From assembly GCA_013416795.1 (NCBI GenBank), contig RQSC01000071.1:11056-26503 (forward strand): a stretch of DNA of 15,448 nucleotides. Reading direction: 5' to 3'. The notes beneath the pieces are model-generated. The model was not told the origin of the DNA, searched no databases, and saw only the letters and a program-made list of their open reading frames with translations. Source of the DNA: Prasinococcaceae sp. CCMP 1430 (lineage: Eukaryota; Prasinodermophyta; Palmophyllophyceae; Prasinococcales; Prasinococcaceae). Numbering within the stretch: position 1 is the stretch's first letter; the number at the start of each line of letters is the position of its first letter. Both the position numbers and the translations under genes were made by a program. Positions 6,574 through 13,906 of this stretch are shown here, in pieces.

Positions 6574-8508
6574 ATGGTGAAGCGTCGGCGCGACGAGGGT
6601 GGCGGCGATGACACGGCGAGTGCGCTCATGGACGATGTAGCCGAGTGGGTGCGCAGCCGGGGCGGGCACGTGCACGCCTCACTGTGCATCGGTGGCGACT
6701 CAGTGCGAGGCATACGCACGAAAGACGCGCACGTACGTCAGGGTGACGTGCTCCTGCGGGTGCCGCTCTCGTGCTGCCTGACGAGTGTGCGCGCTTGCGC
6801 CGAGCTCCACGCGAGTGCGCCCGCGGCGGCTGAGGCGCTGCTCGATGCAGCGAGCTCAGGTCAGCTCAGGCATGAGCTTGGCGACATTGCGCTTGCACTT
6901 GCTCTTTGCAGGGCCGTAGAGAGGGGAAGCTCATGCGAGACCCACATGCGACACCTGCTGCGCACCACGCCCGGCGCGCAAGAGATGCTCGAGGGCGATA
7001 CGGCGCTCCCCGCGCACGCGTGCGCACTGCAGGCGGGAGGTGGGCGGCAACACGCGAGCGCGCTGCTTGCGGAGTGGGAGGCACTGCTAAGCCCCTCGCC
7101 AGTGCACGCTCACATCACCGATGAGGTGGGAAAGCTGCTCGCGTCCCACAAGGCCGTCGACTCTGCGCTCGCACAGAGTGCGCCGCCGCTTCGTGATTTC
7201 CTGTGGGCAATGGCTGTCGTGTCCTCGCGCACGTTTACAGTTCCATTTGACGGCGTCGCGGCGGCCGGTGCGGGCGCGGGTGCTGAGGCAGCGCGCACTG
7301 GAGCGTATGGCGAGTCGTGCCTTGCGCTTGTACCGCTCATGGACATCCTGAATCACAAAAGGCCGCGCGAGACGGCCTGGAGGCTGGATGCCGACCGCAG
7401 TGCTGGCTTGGACGGAGCGATGGAAATGACTGCGCTGCAGCCATTTGCCGCGGGGATCGAGGTGCATGACAACTACGGCGCTGCAGGCAATGGCCCGCTG
7501 CTTGTGCGCTATGGCTTTACTGTGGCGCACAACTTCGAGCCTGACAACTCGTGCAACGATACATTGCCTTACGCACTGTGTGGTACGCGCGTCGAGCTGC
7601 GTGCGGGCCCACCAGCGTACAGCTTCGGGCCCCTAGCCAAGCTCGTCGACGCCGTGATGGGCGCCACCCGCAGGGGCGGCGAGCACGCGACGCGGCCGAT
7701 GGCCGCGACTTGCACTGCAGGGGAGTACGCAGCTGATGCTAGTGCAGAGGAGGACGAGCTGGACGACGAGGCGCTCGACGCACTCTACGGTGCAGACGAC
7801 AAGTGGGAGGAGAAGGCCAAAGCTCAGGAGGCCCAAGCAGAGGCCGAAGCGCAAGAGGAGGACGAGCTGGACGACGAGGCGCTCGACGCACTCTACGGTG
7901 CAGACGACAAGTTGGCTGGCGACGAGGGCGCCAGCGATACGAAAGTCCGGGGCGAGTGCGTGCGAGAGGAGGTCGCAGCGCTTAAGGAGGTTGCGCGTGC
8001 GCTTCACGCTACGGCGTGTGGCTACTACGCCGACGCACCGAAAGAGGACAGCCCAGGTGCGACCTCCTCGCCGCGAGAGTGCATGCGCACGCGCGCCCGG
8101 TTTCAACCCACGTGTAGCTGACGCATCCATTGTCCATGTGCGCTTGCGGACCCCGCAGGCTGCACGAGTGCGCTCCATGCCGACACTCTCCGCGTGTGCG
8201 AGCACCCACTCTTCGGCAAGTGTGCGAGGGCATCCATGGCGCGCGACGTGGCACTGAGTGAGGCAGCAACGCTCAGCGCATACGCGATCGCCGCGAACGC
8301 TCTCGCGCATGGGCTCGAAACAATCATGACCAGGAGCGCCTCCGCGAGGGATGGGAAGGCCGTCGTTGCGGACGGTATGGAAAGCGCTTGCAGCCGCGCA
8401 GAGGGGGCGGTCGCTGCCGTGGCACCCGAGGCCGCGCCATATTTCAAGCATGTGCCAGATGCCGTGCGCGCGTACATTCGAGTGCGTTCGCATCGCTTCG
8501 TGGAGTAA
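6574..8508 (+). CDS. SET-domain lysine/histidine methyltransferase, RuBisCO-LSMT/SETD3-like (2 exons)
   Basis: Model: exon 1 at 6574-8056, exon 2 at 8159-8508, phase-1 junction, 610 residues. The split SET domain of the LSMT/SETD3 class is clear: RGIRTKDAHVRQGDVLLRVP (45-64), a helical iSET insert, VVSSRTFTVPF (215-225), LVPLMDILNH (252-261, the AdoMet-binding NH), and NYGAAGNGPLLVRYGF (300-315) with the Tyr near the methyl-transfer site. A C-terminal helical part (about 455-610) corresponds to the substrate-binding lobe and is reached only by splicing. Between the two lies an acidic linker (about 390-446) with two copies of EEDELDDEALDALYGADDK. The ATG at 6574 starts MVKRRRDEGG, a basic N-terminus without an obvious transit peptide. 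Family members methylate RuBisCO, aldolase, ribosomal proteins or actin; the substrate here cannot be told. Confidence 0.85.
7747..7911 (+). repeat. Perfect 57-base direct repeat inside the SET gene
   Basis: Copies at 7747-7803 and 7855-7911 are identical at all 57 bases, including every synonymous position, and are separated by 51 bases rich in Glu/Ala codons. Each encodes EEDELDDEALDALYGADDK. The 108-base period is a multiple of three, so copy number can change without breaking the frame. Confidence 0.97.
8057..8158 (+). other. Intron of the SET-domain gene
   Basis: The donor is CCCAG|GTGCGA, the same hexamer as in the retropepsin-like gene, and the acceptor is ACCCCGCAG|GCT. It is 102 nt, phase 1, with an in-frame TGA at 8119-8121. 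Splicing joins the frame to the open frame ending at 8508 and supplies the C-terminal helical lobe expected for the family. Confidence 0.8.
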
Positions 8509-8679
8509 CACTGGAGCCTACGTTGGATCTCTGCAGCGCATGGATGTCAACTGCGGCCATCCTTGCGAGCCATTCCTGTACTTTAATTATTGAGCTGTGG
8601 CAGCGCGAGAGCGCGCTCTTCGAGAGGGCACATCGTGCTGTGTCACCCGAGGCATGCCTGCGAGCGGAGGTCATGTGTG
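8509..8679. terminator. Convergent 3' ends of the SET and Sel1 genes
   Basis: The 171 bases between the two stop codons contain one AT-rich island, TGTACTTTAATTATTGAG, at 8577-8594. It lies 69 bases after the SET stop and about 90 bases after the Sel1 stop on the other strand. It is the likely cleavage/polyadenylation zone, at least for the SET transcript. Confidence 0.45.
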
Positions 8680-10968
8680 TCAGCCGACATATGAAATCAT
8701 CATAAATGCGAACGCGTTGGAACGCGCAGTCTGGCGCACGATGCACCAGCGCGCGCGTACCATCATGCTTGTCTCGATGTCCGTCCCCTCGGGCAGTACA
8801 GGCACGAGGCCCAAGTTGCGCACCTGCTCCTCGAGTGCGAGAATGCGCTTGAACATGCGAACCACCATGTCGTCCATCTTCTTGGTCATGTACTGGGCGT
8901 CCTCGACTGCGACCTCGCATGCGCTGATGGCCGAGCGCCCGCCCAAGGCCACCTTCTCGCTGCACACGTCCAGACGACGTTTAACTTCACGCACGGGCGC
9001 GCGCGCCGCCGCCAAAAGAGTCAGCCATGCCCACGCGAAAAGAGAGAGAGGCAATGTCTTTGAATCGAGATCTCCCAGGGGTGTAACGGCGGTCGCGGCA
9101 CATGTCGCCCCGGCACCTGACTAACCCTGGTGAATGTGATGCTCGCACGCGCGCGCGCGCGCACTCACCCTCCTTGATGCTCTCCTTGCGCTCCGCTGAG
9201 TTCATGGGGCGTTCGCTGCCATCGGGCATCTGCACGGCTGCAGAGGTGCTCAAAGTATCGATAAGCCGCTGCACGAGGTCTCGCCGACGGCTGTCCGCCG
9301 CGAGAGCGAGCTTTTGGAAGCCCTGCACGTGCGCGTGCAGCCAAAATAGAGCATGGGTGTAGGCATGTGCATGGTGGTGTCGGCACAAGCGTCGATGTCA
9401 GCACGCGCACGACTAAGGCGCCACCCGCGCATGTCGTTTGCCCTCGCAATCGCCTTAGCAGACACGTGCGCGCGCAGGCACGCACGCAGGCCGCGCGAAC
9501 GGACCTTCGCGTGCCCCCCCATCGGTCGCAATGATTGACCCTGAGCGGAGCCAGTCGTCAGCATCTGCATGGAGCCGTTTGTGCCCATGCCGCTGCTCCC
9601 GTCGGAACCATTCGACTTCATAGAATGATTCCTACTCAAGCTCCTGAACGTGTCGTTCAGTTGCTTGAGGTCTGTGACCTGCGCCTCGAGTGCAGCCTTA
9701 TCGGCCGCCGCTTGCGCGTTCGCCGCCGCCCCACGAGCCGCTGCTGCCTCGAGCGTGACAATCGATGCCTGAGCGGCCTTGAGGTCCTCGCGCGCGCGCG
9801 CGAGTTCAGCAATGTTGGCCTCAGCGGCTGCCATCTCCCCTGTACGCGCTTCCATCGCTGCCTTGGCGCCTTCTGCCGCCGCAGCGCTGGCCTCGGATCC
9901 GCCCGCTGAGGCGCGATCATACAGGTGCACAGCGAGCTCTAGCGAGACGGGCATACCCAGGCCATGCTCGGCCATGCCGCCAAGGTTGTGCAGCGCGTCG
10001 TGGGAGCCCTGCTCGGCCGCGCGTCGGAACCAGAGCTCGGCCGCGGCGTAGTCGCGGTTGGCGACCTTCATGTATGCGATGTTGTTCTGCGCGTGCATGT
10101 TGCCAGCTGCAGCAGCGCGCGCGTACAGTTCCTCCGCCTTGGTGGGGTCGGCGTCGACGCCGATTCCGTCCTCGTAGCAAATTCCCAGATTGTTGGCAGC
10201 GCTGCCGCTGCCGCCGCGTGCTGCGCGCCGGTACCACTCCACGGCCTTCGCTGGGTCCTGCGTGAGGCCGCCGCTGCCCTGAAAGTACATGCTGCCGAGG
10301 TTGTTCTGGGCCTTGGCGTGCCCCTTCTCGGCCGCCTCACGATAAAGCTGCACGGCGCGCACGGCGTTTTGCCTCACGCCCAAGCCTGTCTCATAGAGGT
10401 AGCCCAGAGCGGCTTTCGCATCCACCAGGCCCGCGTCGGCGGCCTTGCCGTAGTGCTTTGCTGCAGCAGCGTGATCGCGCGCGGCGGCGGGCGTCTCGCC
10501 GACTGTGGGTTCCCAACCGGCGGCATCGCCACCACCGGCCGCATCCTTGGCGCTGCGCGCGCCCGCATCCTCATGCGGTGCCGGCGTCGACGCATCAGCC
10601 TCGGGGGACTCCTCGAACATCTTGCCAAGGGCGAGATGCGCATCGGCGGATCCGCTCTCGGCTGCGCGCTCGAGCCACTTCCGTGCCGCGCGTAGATTGC
10701 GCGGCGGCAGCGCGTCTCCAGCATCGTCACCGCGCGCCTCGGGCCTCGCGCGCAGTGCGAGCGCCGCGAGGCGCACCATGGCCGCGACGTTACCCGTAGC
10801 CGCTGCGCGCTCGTACTTGGCCGCGGCCGCGGCCGCCGCCGCGGGCGCCGGAGGCGCCCCTTTCGCGGCGCCACCGATGGGCGCTCTGCTTGACGCGCCT
10901 GATGCGCCGGCATCGATGCCGAAGAGCATGCGGTCGCCCTCCAGCACGTACGCATCGCCCTGCGCCAT
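8680..10968 (-). CDS. Sel1-like repeat protein with C-terminal coiled coil (3 exons)
   Basis: Model, reading leftward: exon 1 at 10968-9505, exon 2 at 9322-9169, exon 3 at 8984-8680, 640 residues. The ATG at 10968 (MAQGDAYVLEGDRML) is the first Met; the frame is open above it to 11049 only from a GTG. Residues about 50-360 contain seven or eight Sel1-like (SLR) repeats with the A-x-x-x-Y-x-x-A-A-x-x-G...A-x-x-N-L-G signature, for example AVQLYREAAEKGHAKAQNNL and KAVEWYRRAARGGSGSAANN; an Ala/Asp-rich insert (122-165) splits the early repeats. Residues about 360-445 form an Ala-rich coiled coil, followed by a Ser/Gly/Asn/Met-rich linker. Exons 2-3 add a second helical region (RRDLVQRLIDTL; KKMDDMVVRMFKRILALEEQ). 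SLR proteins are scaffolds, often in ER quality control or signalling. No signal peptide or membrane segment is evident, so a soluble adaptor is more likely. The very C-terminus after EGTDIET is less certain. Confidence 0.75.
8985..9168 (-). other. Intron 2 of the Sel1-repeat gene
   Basis: The donor is AAGGAGG|GTGAGTGCG, a near-perfect consensus, and the acceptor is GCGTGAAG|TTAAAC; 184 nt, phase 1. Joining gives ...ESIKE-V-KRRLDVC..., which keeps an amphipathic helix going across the junction. The intron holds a (GC)n alternating tract just after the donor and a CT/T-rich stretch (near 9040-9055) before the acceptor. Confidence 0.75.
9323..9504 (-). other. Intron 1 of the Sel1-repeat gene
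   Basis: On the minus strand the donor is GCGAAG|GTCCGT and the acceptor is GCACGTGCAG|GGC; 182 nt, phase 0. The downstream frame (GFQKLALAADSRRRD...) is sensible coding, whereas reading straight through gives an arginine-rich, low-quality tail. The GTCCGT donor departs from the GTGNG pattern of the other introns, so this junction is the less certain of the two. Confidence 0.6.
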
Positions 10969-11450
10969 GGTTGCGCGCGCAAGCGCCCGCACGCGTGCCC
11001 CGCCCCACCCGGCCGCGTCCACCCTTAGGGCAGCCGCAGCGCCCCACACGCCCGAGCGCGTGACTCAACGCCCGCGCCAGCCCCAGCAGAAGCCCCCCCC
11101 CCCCCTCCCTCTCAATCCCACACCCTACCTCCTTCACCCGCGGTGGACCCGCACCCCAGACGCCTTCCCTACCCCCGCGATCGGCGCCCCTCCCCCCGCG
11201 CAGCTTTCCCTGCTCGCTGCGACCTCGCCGCCGCAGTGGCGTCGCGCCGCCGCCGCCGCCGCCGCCGCCTCTCTGCACTGGCCGGGCGCTGCCGCACGGA
11301 CGGTGGTGGATGGGGGTCGGCGGGGAGGGAGGAGGTGCGTCGGGAGGGGCTGGAACGCATGCGCTTTGCCTTGGCTGGGGGACGCCGCGGCCGCGGCCGG
11401 TTCGGCGGTTCCCCCAACCGCACCGTGCGCTCGCTCGCTCGCGCCGGCCC

Positions 11451-11482
11451 CGCTCGCGGAAACCCCGCGGTTTCCGCGAGCG
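11451..11482. repeat. Perfect 14-bp inverted repeat (hairpin)
   Basis: The left arm CGCTCGCGGAAACC (11451-11464) is the exact reverse complement of the right arm GGTTTCCGCGAGCG (11469-11482), with a four-base CCGC spacer. It lies about 460 bases upstream of the TTLL ATG and 480 upstream of the Sel1 ATG. It could be a dimer-binding operator, an RNA hairpin in a 5' leader, or a small inverted-repeat remnant. Confidence 0.9.
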
Positions 11483-11776
11483 TGCGCCTGATCCTGATTC
11501 CAAATGCCCACGAAAACCCGCGGGATGATTTGACATTTCGAGTCGAATTCCCGTGTTTTTTTTCTTTTTTTTCTGCCTCCCGTCCTCTCCTTCAAGAGGC
11601 TATGAAGTACGCGGCGGCTCGGTCGGATTTTGACCCCGCGAGCGGATGCGATTTGATGGCGGGCGGTTCCCCGACGCGCTCGCGCGCGCCGCCGGGCGGG
11701 CGTGCGGCGGCGGCCGGTGCGACCGGGCCGAAAGGCGGGGAGAGGCACAGCCAGCCTCCAACGTCCATCTCGTCAC

Positions 11777-11788
11777 TTGTGCTTGCAG
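11777..11788 (+). other. Candidate 3' splice site upstream of TTLL coding region
   Basis: TTGTGCTTGCAG followed by GGG has a good pyrimidine-AG form. The sequence after it (GLEKAARAARRC...) is open in the TTLL frame in phase 0 and runs into the Met at 11942. A GTGCGA donor-like hexamer at 11717, identical to two accepted donors in this window, would make a 72-nt intron, but the ATGs above it (11602, 11646) give the wrong phase. Function is unproven. Confidence 0.3.
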
Positions 11789-11941
11789 GGGCTCGAAAAG
11801 GCTGCGCGCGCCGCGCGCCGGTGCGCCGCGGCCGCCAACGGCTCGATTTGCGCCGCGGGCCTAGGCGCGCGGCGCCGCGCGGCGAGCGGCGCGGCGAAGG
11901 CGCCGCACGCGGAGCAGGCCTCGCAGGTCGCGCAGGCAGCG

Positions 11942-13711
11942 ATGGCATCGCCGGTCGCAGAGGCTGCGGCGACCGGGGACGCCGCCACCGCCGCCGTGGC
12001 AGGGAAGAAGAACAACAAGTCCTCGTTTGAGACGCGCCCGCGTGGCGCTGTGCGCCTCGTGCCGCCGCTGCTGCCCTCGATGCCTCCGACAGTCGCGTTC
12101 ACCGACCGCGTGCCCGCACACGCGCCCGCGGCGTACGCGCTCGACGAAGAGCCGCGCGTGTACGTGCGCTTGAGCGGCATCGCGAACAACGGCGTCAAGC
12201 ACGCCTTCCGCGATGCGGGCTTCCGCTGTACAGCCAAGCAGCACTTCAACGCGCTGTGGACCAGCGCGCTCGCGGGGGACGAGTTCTCCAGGCTCAGGCT
12301 CGACAGGTTCCAGAAAGTGAACCACTTTCCGGGCACGTGGGAGCTCGGGCGAAAGGACCGGCTGTACCGTAACGTCGCACGCATGCGGCGTCGCCAGGGC
12401 GCCGAACACGAGTTCGACATCATGCCGCGCTCGTTCATGTACCCGCGCGACGCAGCCGACTGGTCCGCCGACATCGCGAACCTGCAGGCTGACGGTGAAA
12501 ACCCGCTGTACATCGTCAAGCCGCCCTCCTCAAGCAGGGGCAGGGGCATTCGCGTCATCAAGGGCCCGAAGGACCTGCCGGGACTCGCCAAGAGCGCAGC
12601 CAGTGGGGGTAATGGAAAGGGGCGCGGGCGCGACGTGCTGGTGCAACGCTACCTGCGACGTCCCCACCTCATCAATGGCTACAAGTACGACCTGCGTGTG
12701 TACGTGCTGGTGACATCCTTTGACCCTTTGCGAGTGTACCTGTACGAGGACGGCCTCGTGCGTTTCGCGACGGAGAAGTACCGTACAGACGGCTCGAGCC
12801 TCAATAAACGAGCAATCCATCTGACCAACTACTCAATCAACAAAAACAAGGCGGGTTTCGTGGCTACCGCCACGGAAGAGGAGGACGGCGCGGGCTCCAA
12901 GTGGTCCATCGGCGCGCTGCGAAGGCACTTCAAAGAATCAGGGCTGGGCGACTTCGACGAGCTCGTGTGGCCGCAGGTGAAGGACCTCGCAATCAAGTGT
13001 ATGCTGGCGGTCGAGGCCGAGGTCAACACAAGAATCAATATGCACCTTGGAATTGACCGCAACGTCTGCTACGAACTGTATGGCTTCGACGTTGTGCTCG
13101 ATCGCGACCTGCGCGGCTGGGTGCTGGAAGCAAACACAGGTCCGGCGCTGCAGGCTCCCGGCGCCATCGATCGGAAGGTGAAGCACAGGATGATCAAAGA
13201 CATGATGCATCTAATTGGCTTCTCGCCGTACGACCGCGACGAGCTGCGCCGCGCGGAGGAGGCCAAGCGCGTGGAACGCCTCACGGGTCTTGGCGCCGCG
13301 TCGCGGCGCGCCGGCAGCGCCGGCGCGGGCGGGCACGTGACGGGCGGCAAGGGGCGGGCGAGCTCTGCGGTGGGTTCGAAGGGCGATTCGATCGAGAGGC
13401 GCACGGGTCGCAGCTGGAAGGAGGCGAGCGAAGTGACCTTCGACGGCCTGAGCCTGGCCGACATGCCTGCGTGCATTCTCGACACGGAGGCGGAAGCTGC
13501 GCGCTGTCCGACGAGCTGGAGCCGCATCTTTCCGCGCAAGGACACCGACGCGCGCTACCGAAAGCTCTTTGAGGCGCAGCGGTACTCAAACACCATCATT
13601 GCCAGGTGGCTCGCGTGGCCGGGTCGCTCCGAAGAGCTCCGGCGCGCGCGCGAAGACATGGACGCGCTGATGTCCAGCGTGGCCGCCGATGGCAAAATGA
13701 GAGGCGCGTGA
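11942..13711 (+). CDS. TTLL4: Tubulin-tyrosine-ligase-like enzyme, TTLL4-type glutamylase
   Basis: The sequence from the first in-frame ATG encodes 589 residues. TTLL4-group enzymes are ATP-dependent ligases that add glutamate to tubulin and other proteins, acting on flagellar or cytoplasmic microtubules. Order of features: a TTLL4-like N-core with KVNHFPG..ELGRKDRLYRN (125-144); ATP-grasp IVKPPSSSRGRGIRVI (191-206); VQRYLRRPHLINGYKYDLRV (234-253); YLYEDGLVRFATEKY (266-280); HLTNYSIN (293-300); YELYGFDVVLD (377-387); and VLEANTGPAL (394-403) with Glu396 and Asn398, the expected Mg-ATP ligands. Family members usually read LLEVN-SPSL there, so this site is altered while the key residues remain. 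The C-terminus SRIFPRKDT...RYRKLFEAQRYSN also matches the TTLL4 group. A Ser/Gly-rich insert lies at about 450-485. The true N-terminus may include upstream sequence, open in frame from about 11702. It converges on the WW-domain gene. Confidence 0.88.
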   Translation: MASPVAEAAATGDAATAAVAGKKNNKSSFETRPRGAVRLVPPLLPSMPPTVAFTDRVPAHAPAAYALDEEPRVYVRLSGIANNGVKHAFRDAGFRCTAKQHFNALWTSALAGDEFSRLRLDRFQKVNHFPGTWELGRKDRLYRNVARMRRRQGAEHEFDIMPRSFMYPRDAADWSADIANLQADGENPLYIVKPPSSSRGRGIRVIKGPKDLPGLAKSAASGGNGKGRGRDVLVQRYLRRPHLINGYKYDLRVYVLVTSFDPLRVYLYEDGLVRFATEKYRTDGSSLNKRAIHLTNYSINKNKAGFVATATEEEDGAGSKWSIGALRRHFKESGLGDFDELVWPQVKDLAIKCMLAVEAEVNTRINMHLGIDRNVCYELYGFDVVLDRDLRGWVLEANTGPALQAPGAIDRKVKHRMIKDMMHLIGFSPYDRDELRRAEEAKRVERLTGLGAASRRAGSAGAGGHVTGGKGRASSAVGSKGDSIERRTGRSWKEASEVTFDGLSLADMPACILDTEAEAARCPTSWSRIFPRKDTDARYRKLFEAQRYSNTIIARWLAWPGRSEELRRAREDMDALMSSVAADGKMRGA

Positions 13712-13906
13712 GCTACGCTTTCGAGCGCCGCATTGCGCTTGTACCAGTACGCAATTGTTAATACTCATACTTTGTACACTCTGTGGGCGGAACAGCAAGT
13801 ACGATGGTGCTCCGTGCGCGCGGCCGCTGCACGTGCGCCCGACAGCCCGATCACTGCCGTGCCGATTCGATTTGCTGAGACACGCCCGGGGTTTTTATGT
13901 CTCCAT
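13712..13906. terminator. Convergent 3' ends of the TTLL and WW genes
   Basis: This 195-base spacer has an AT-rich island (GCAATTGTTAATACTC and neighbours, 13751-13770) flanked by TGTAC at 13740-13744 and the palindrome TGTACA at 13773-13778. The palindrome presents TGTAC to both strands, so it could serve both transcripts. Assignment as a polyadenylation region is inferred from composition and position. Confidence 0.45.

Larger units (their letters stand above)
10969..11941. other. Divergent spacer between the Sel1-repeat and TTLL genes
   Basis: Nearly 1 kb without a supported coding start. It contains a C13 run (11093-11105), GCC-repeat blocks near 11230-11270, a perfect inverted repeat (11451-11482), a T8CT8 tract (11556-11572) leading into CTCTCCTTCAAG, and a strong splice-acceptor-like TTGTGCTTGCAG ending at 11788 that is in phase with the TTLL frame. 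The TTLL frame is open upstream from 11942 to about 11702, without ATG. The TTLL transcript may therefore have a 5' exon or 5'-UTR intron here, but no ATG/donor pair with matching phase was found. Confidence 0.5.

Noticed and set aside
8119-8121. In-frame TGA as the true end of the SET gene
   Set aside because: A 102-nt phase-matched intron removes it and adds the helical C-terminal lobe typical of the family.
11602-11788. First TTLL exon beginning at the ATG at 11602 or 11646, spliced from 11717 to 11788
   Set aside because: The splice signals look fair, but the reading phase does not match the TTLL frame for either ATG.
11702-11941. TTLL start at the GTG near 11702
   Set aside because: A GTG start is unlikely in a nuclear eukaryotic gene, and the added residues are Arg/Ala low complexity. 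The ATG at 11942 is preferred, with an upstream exon left open.
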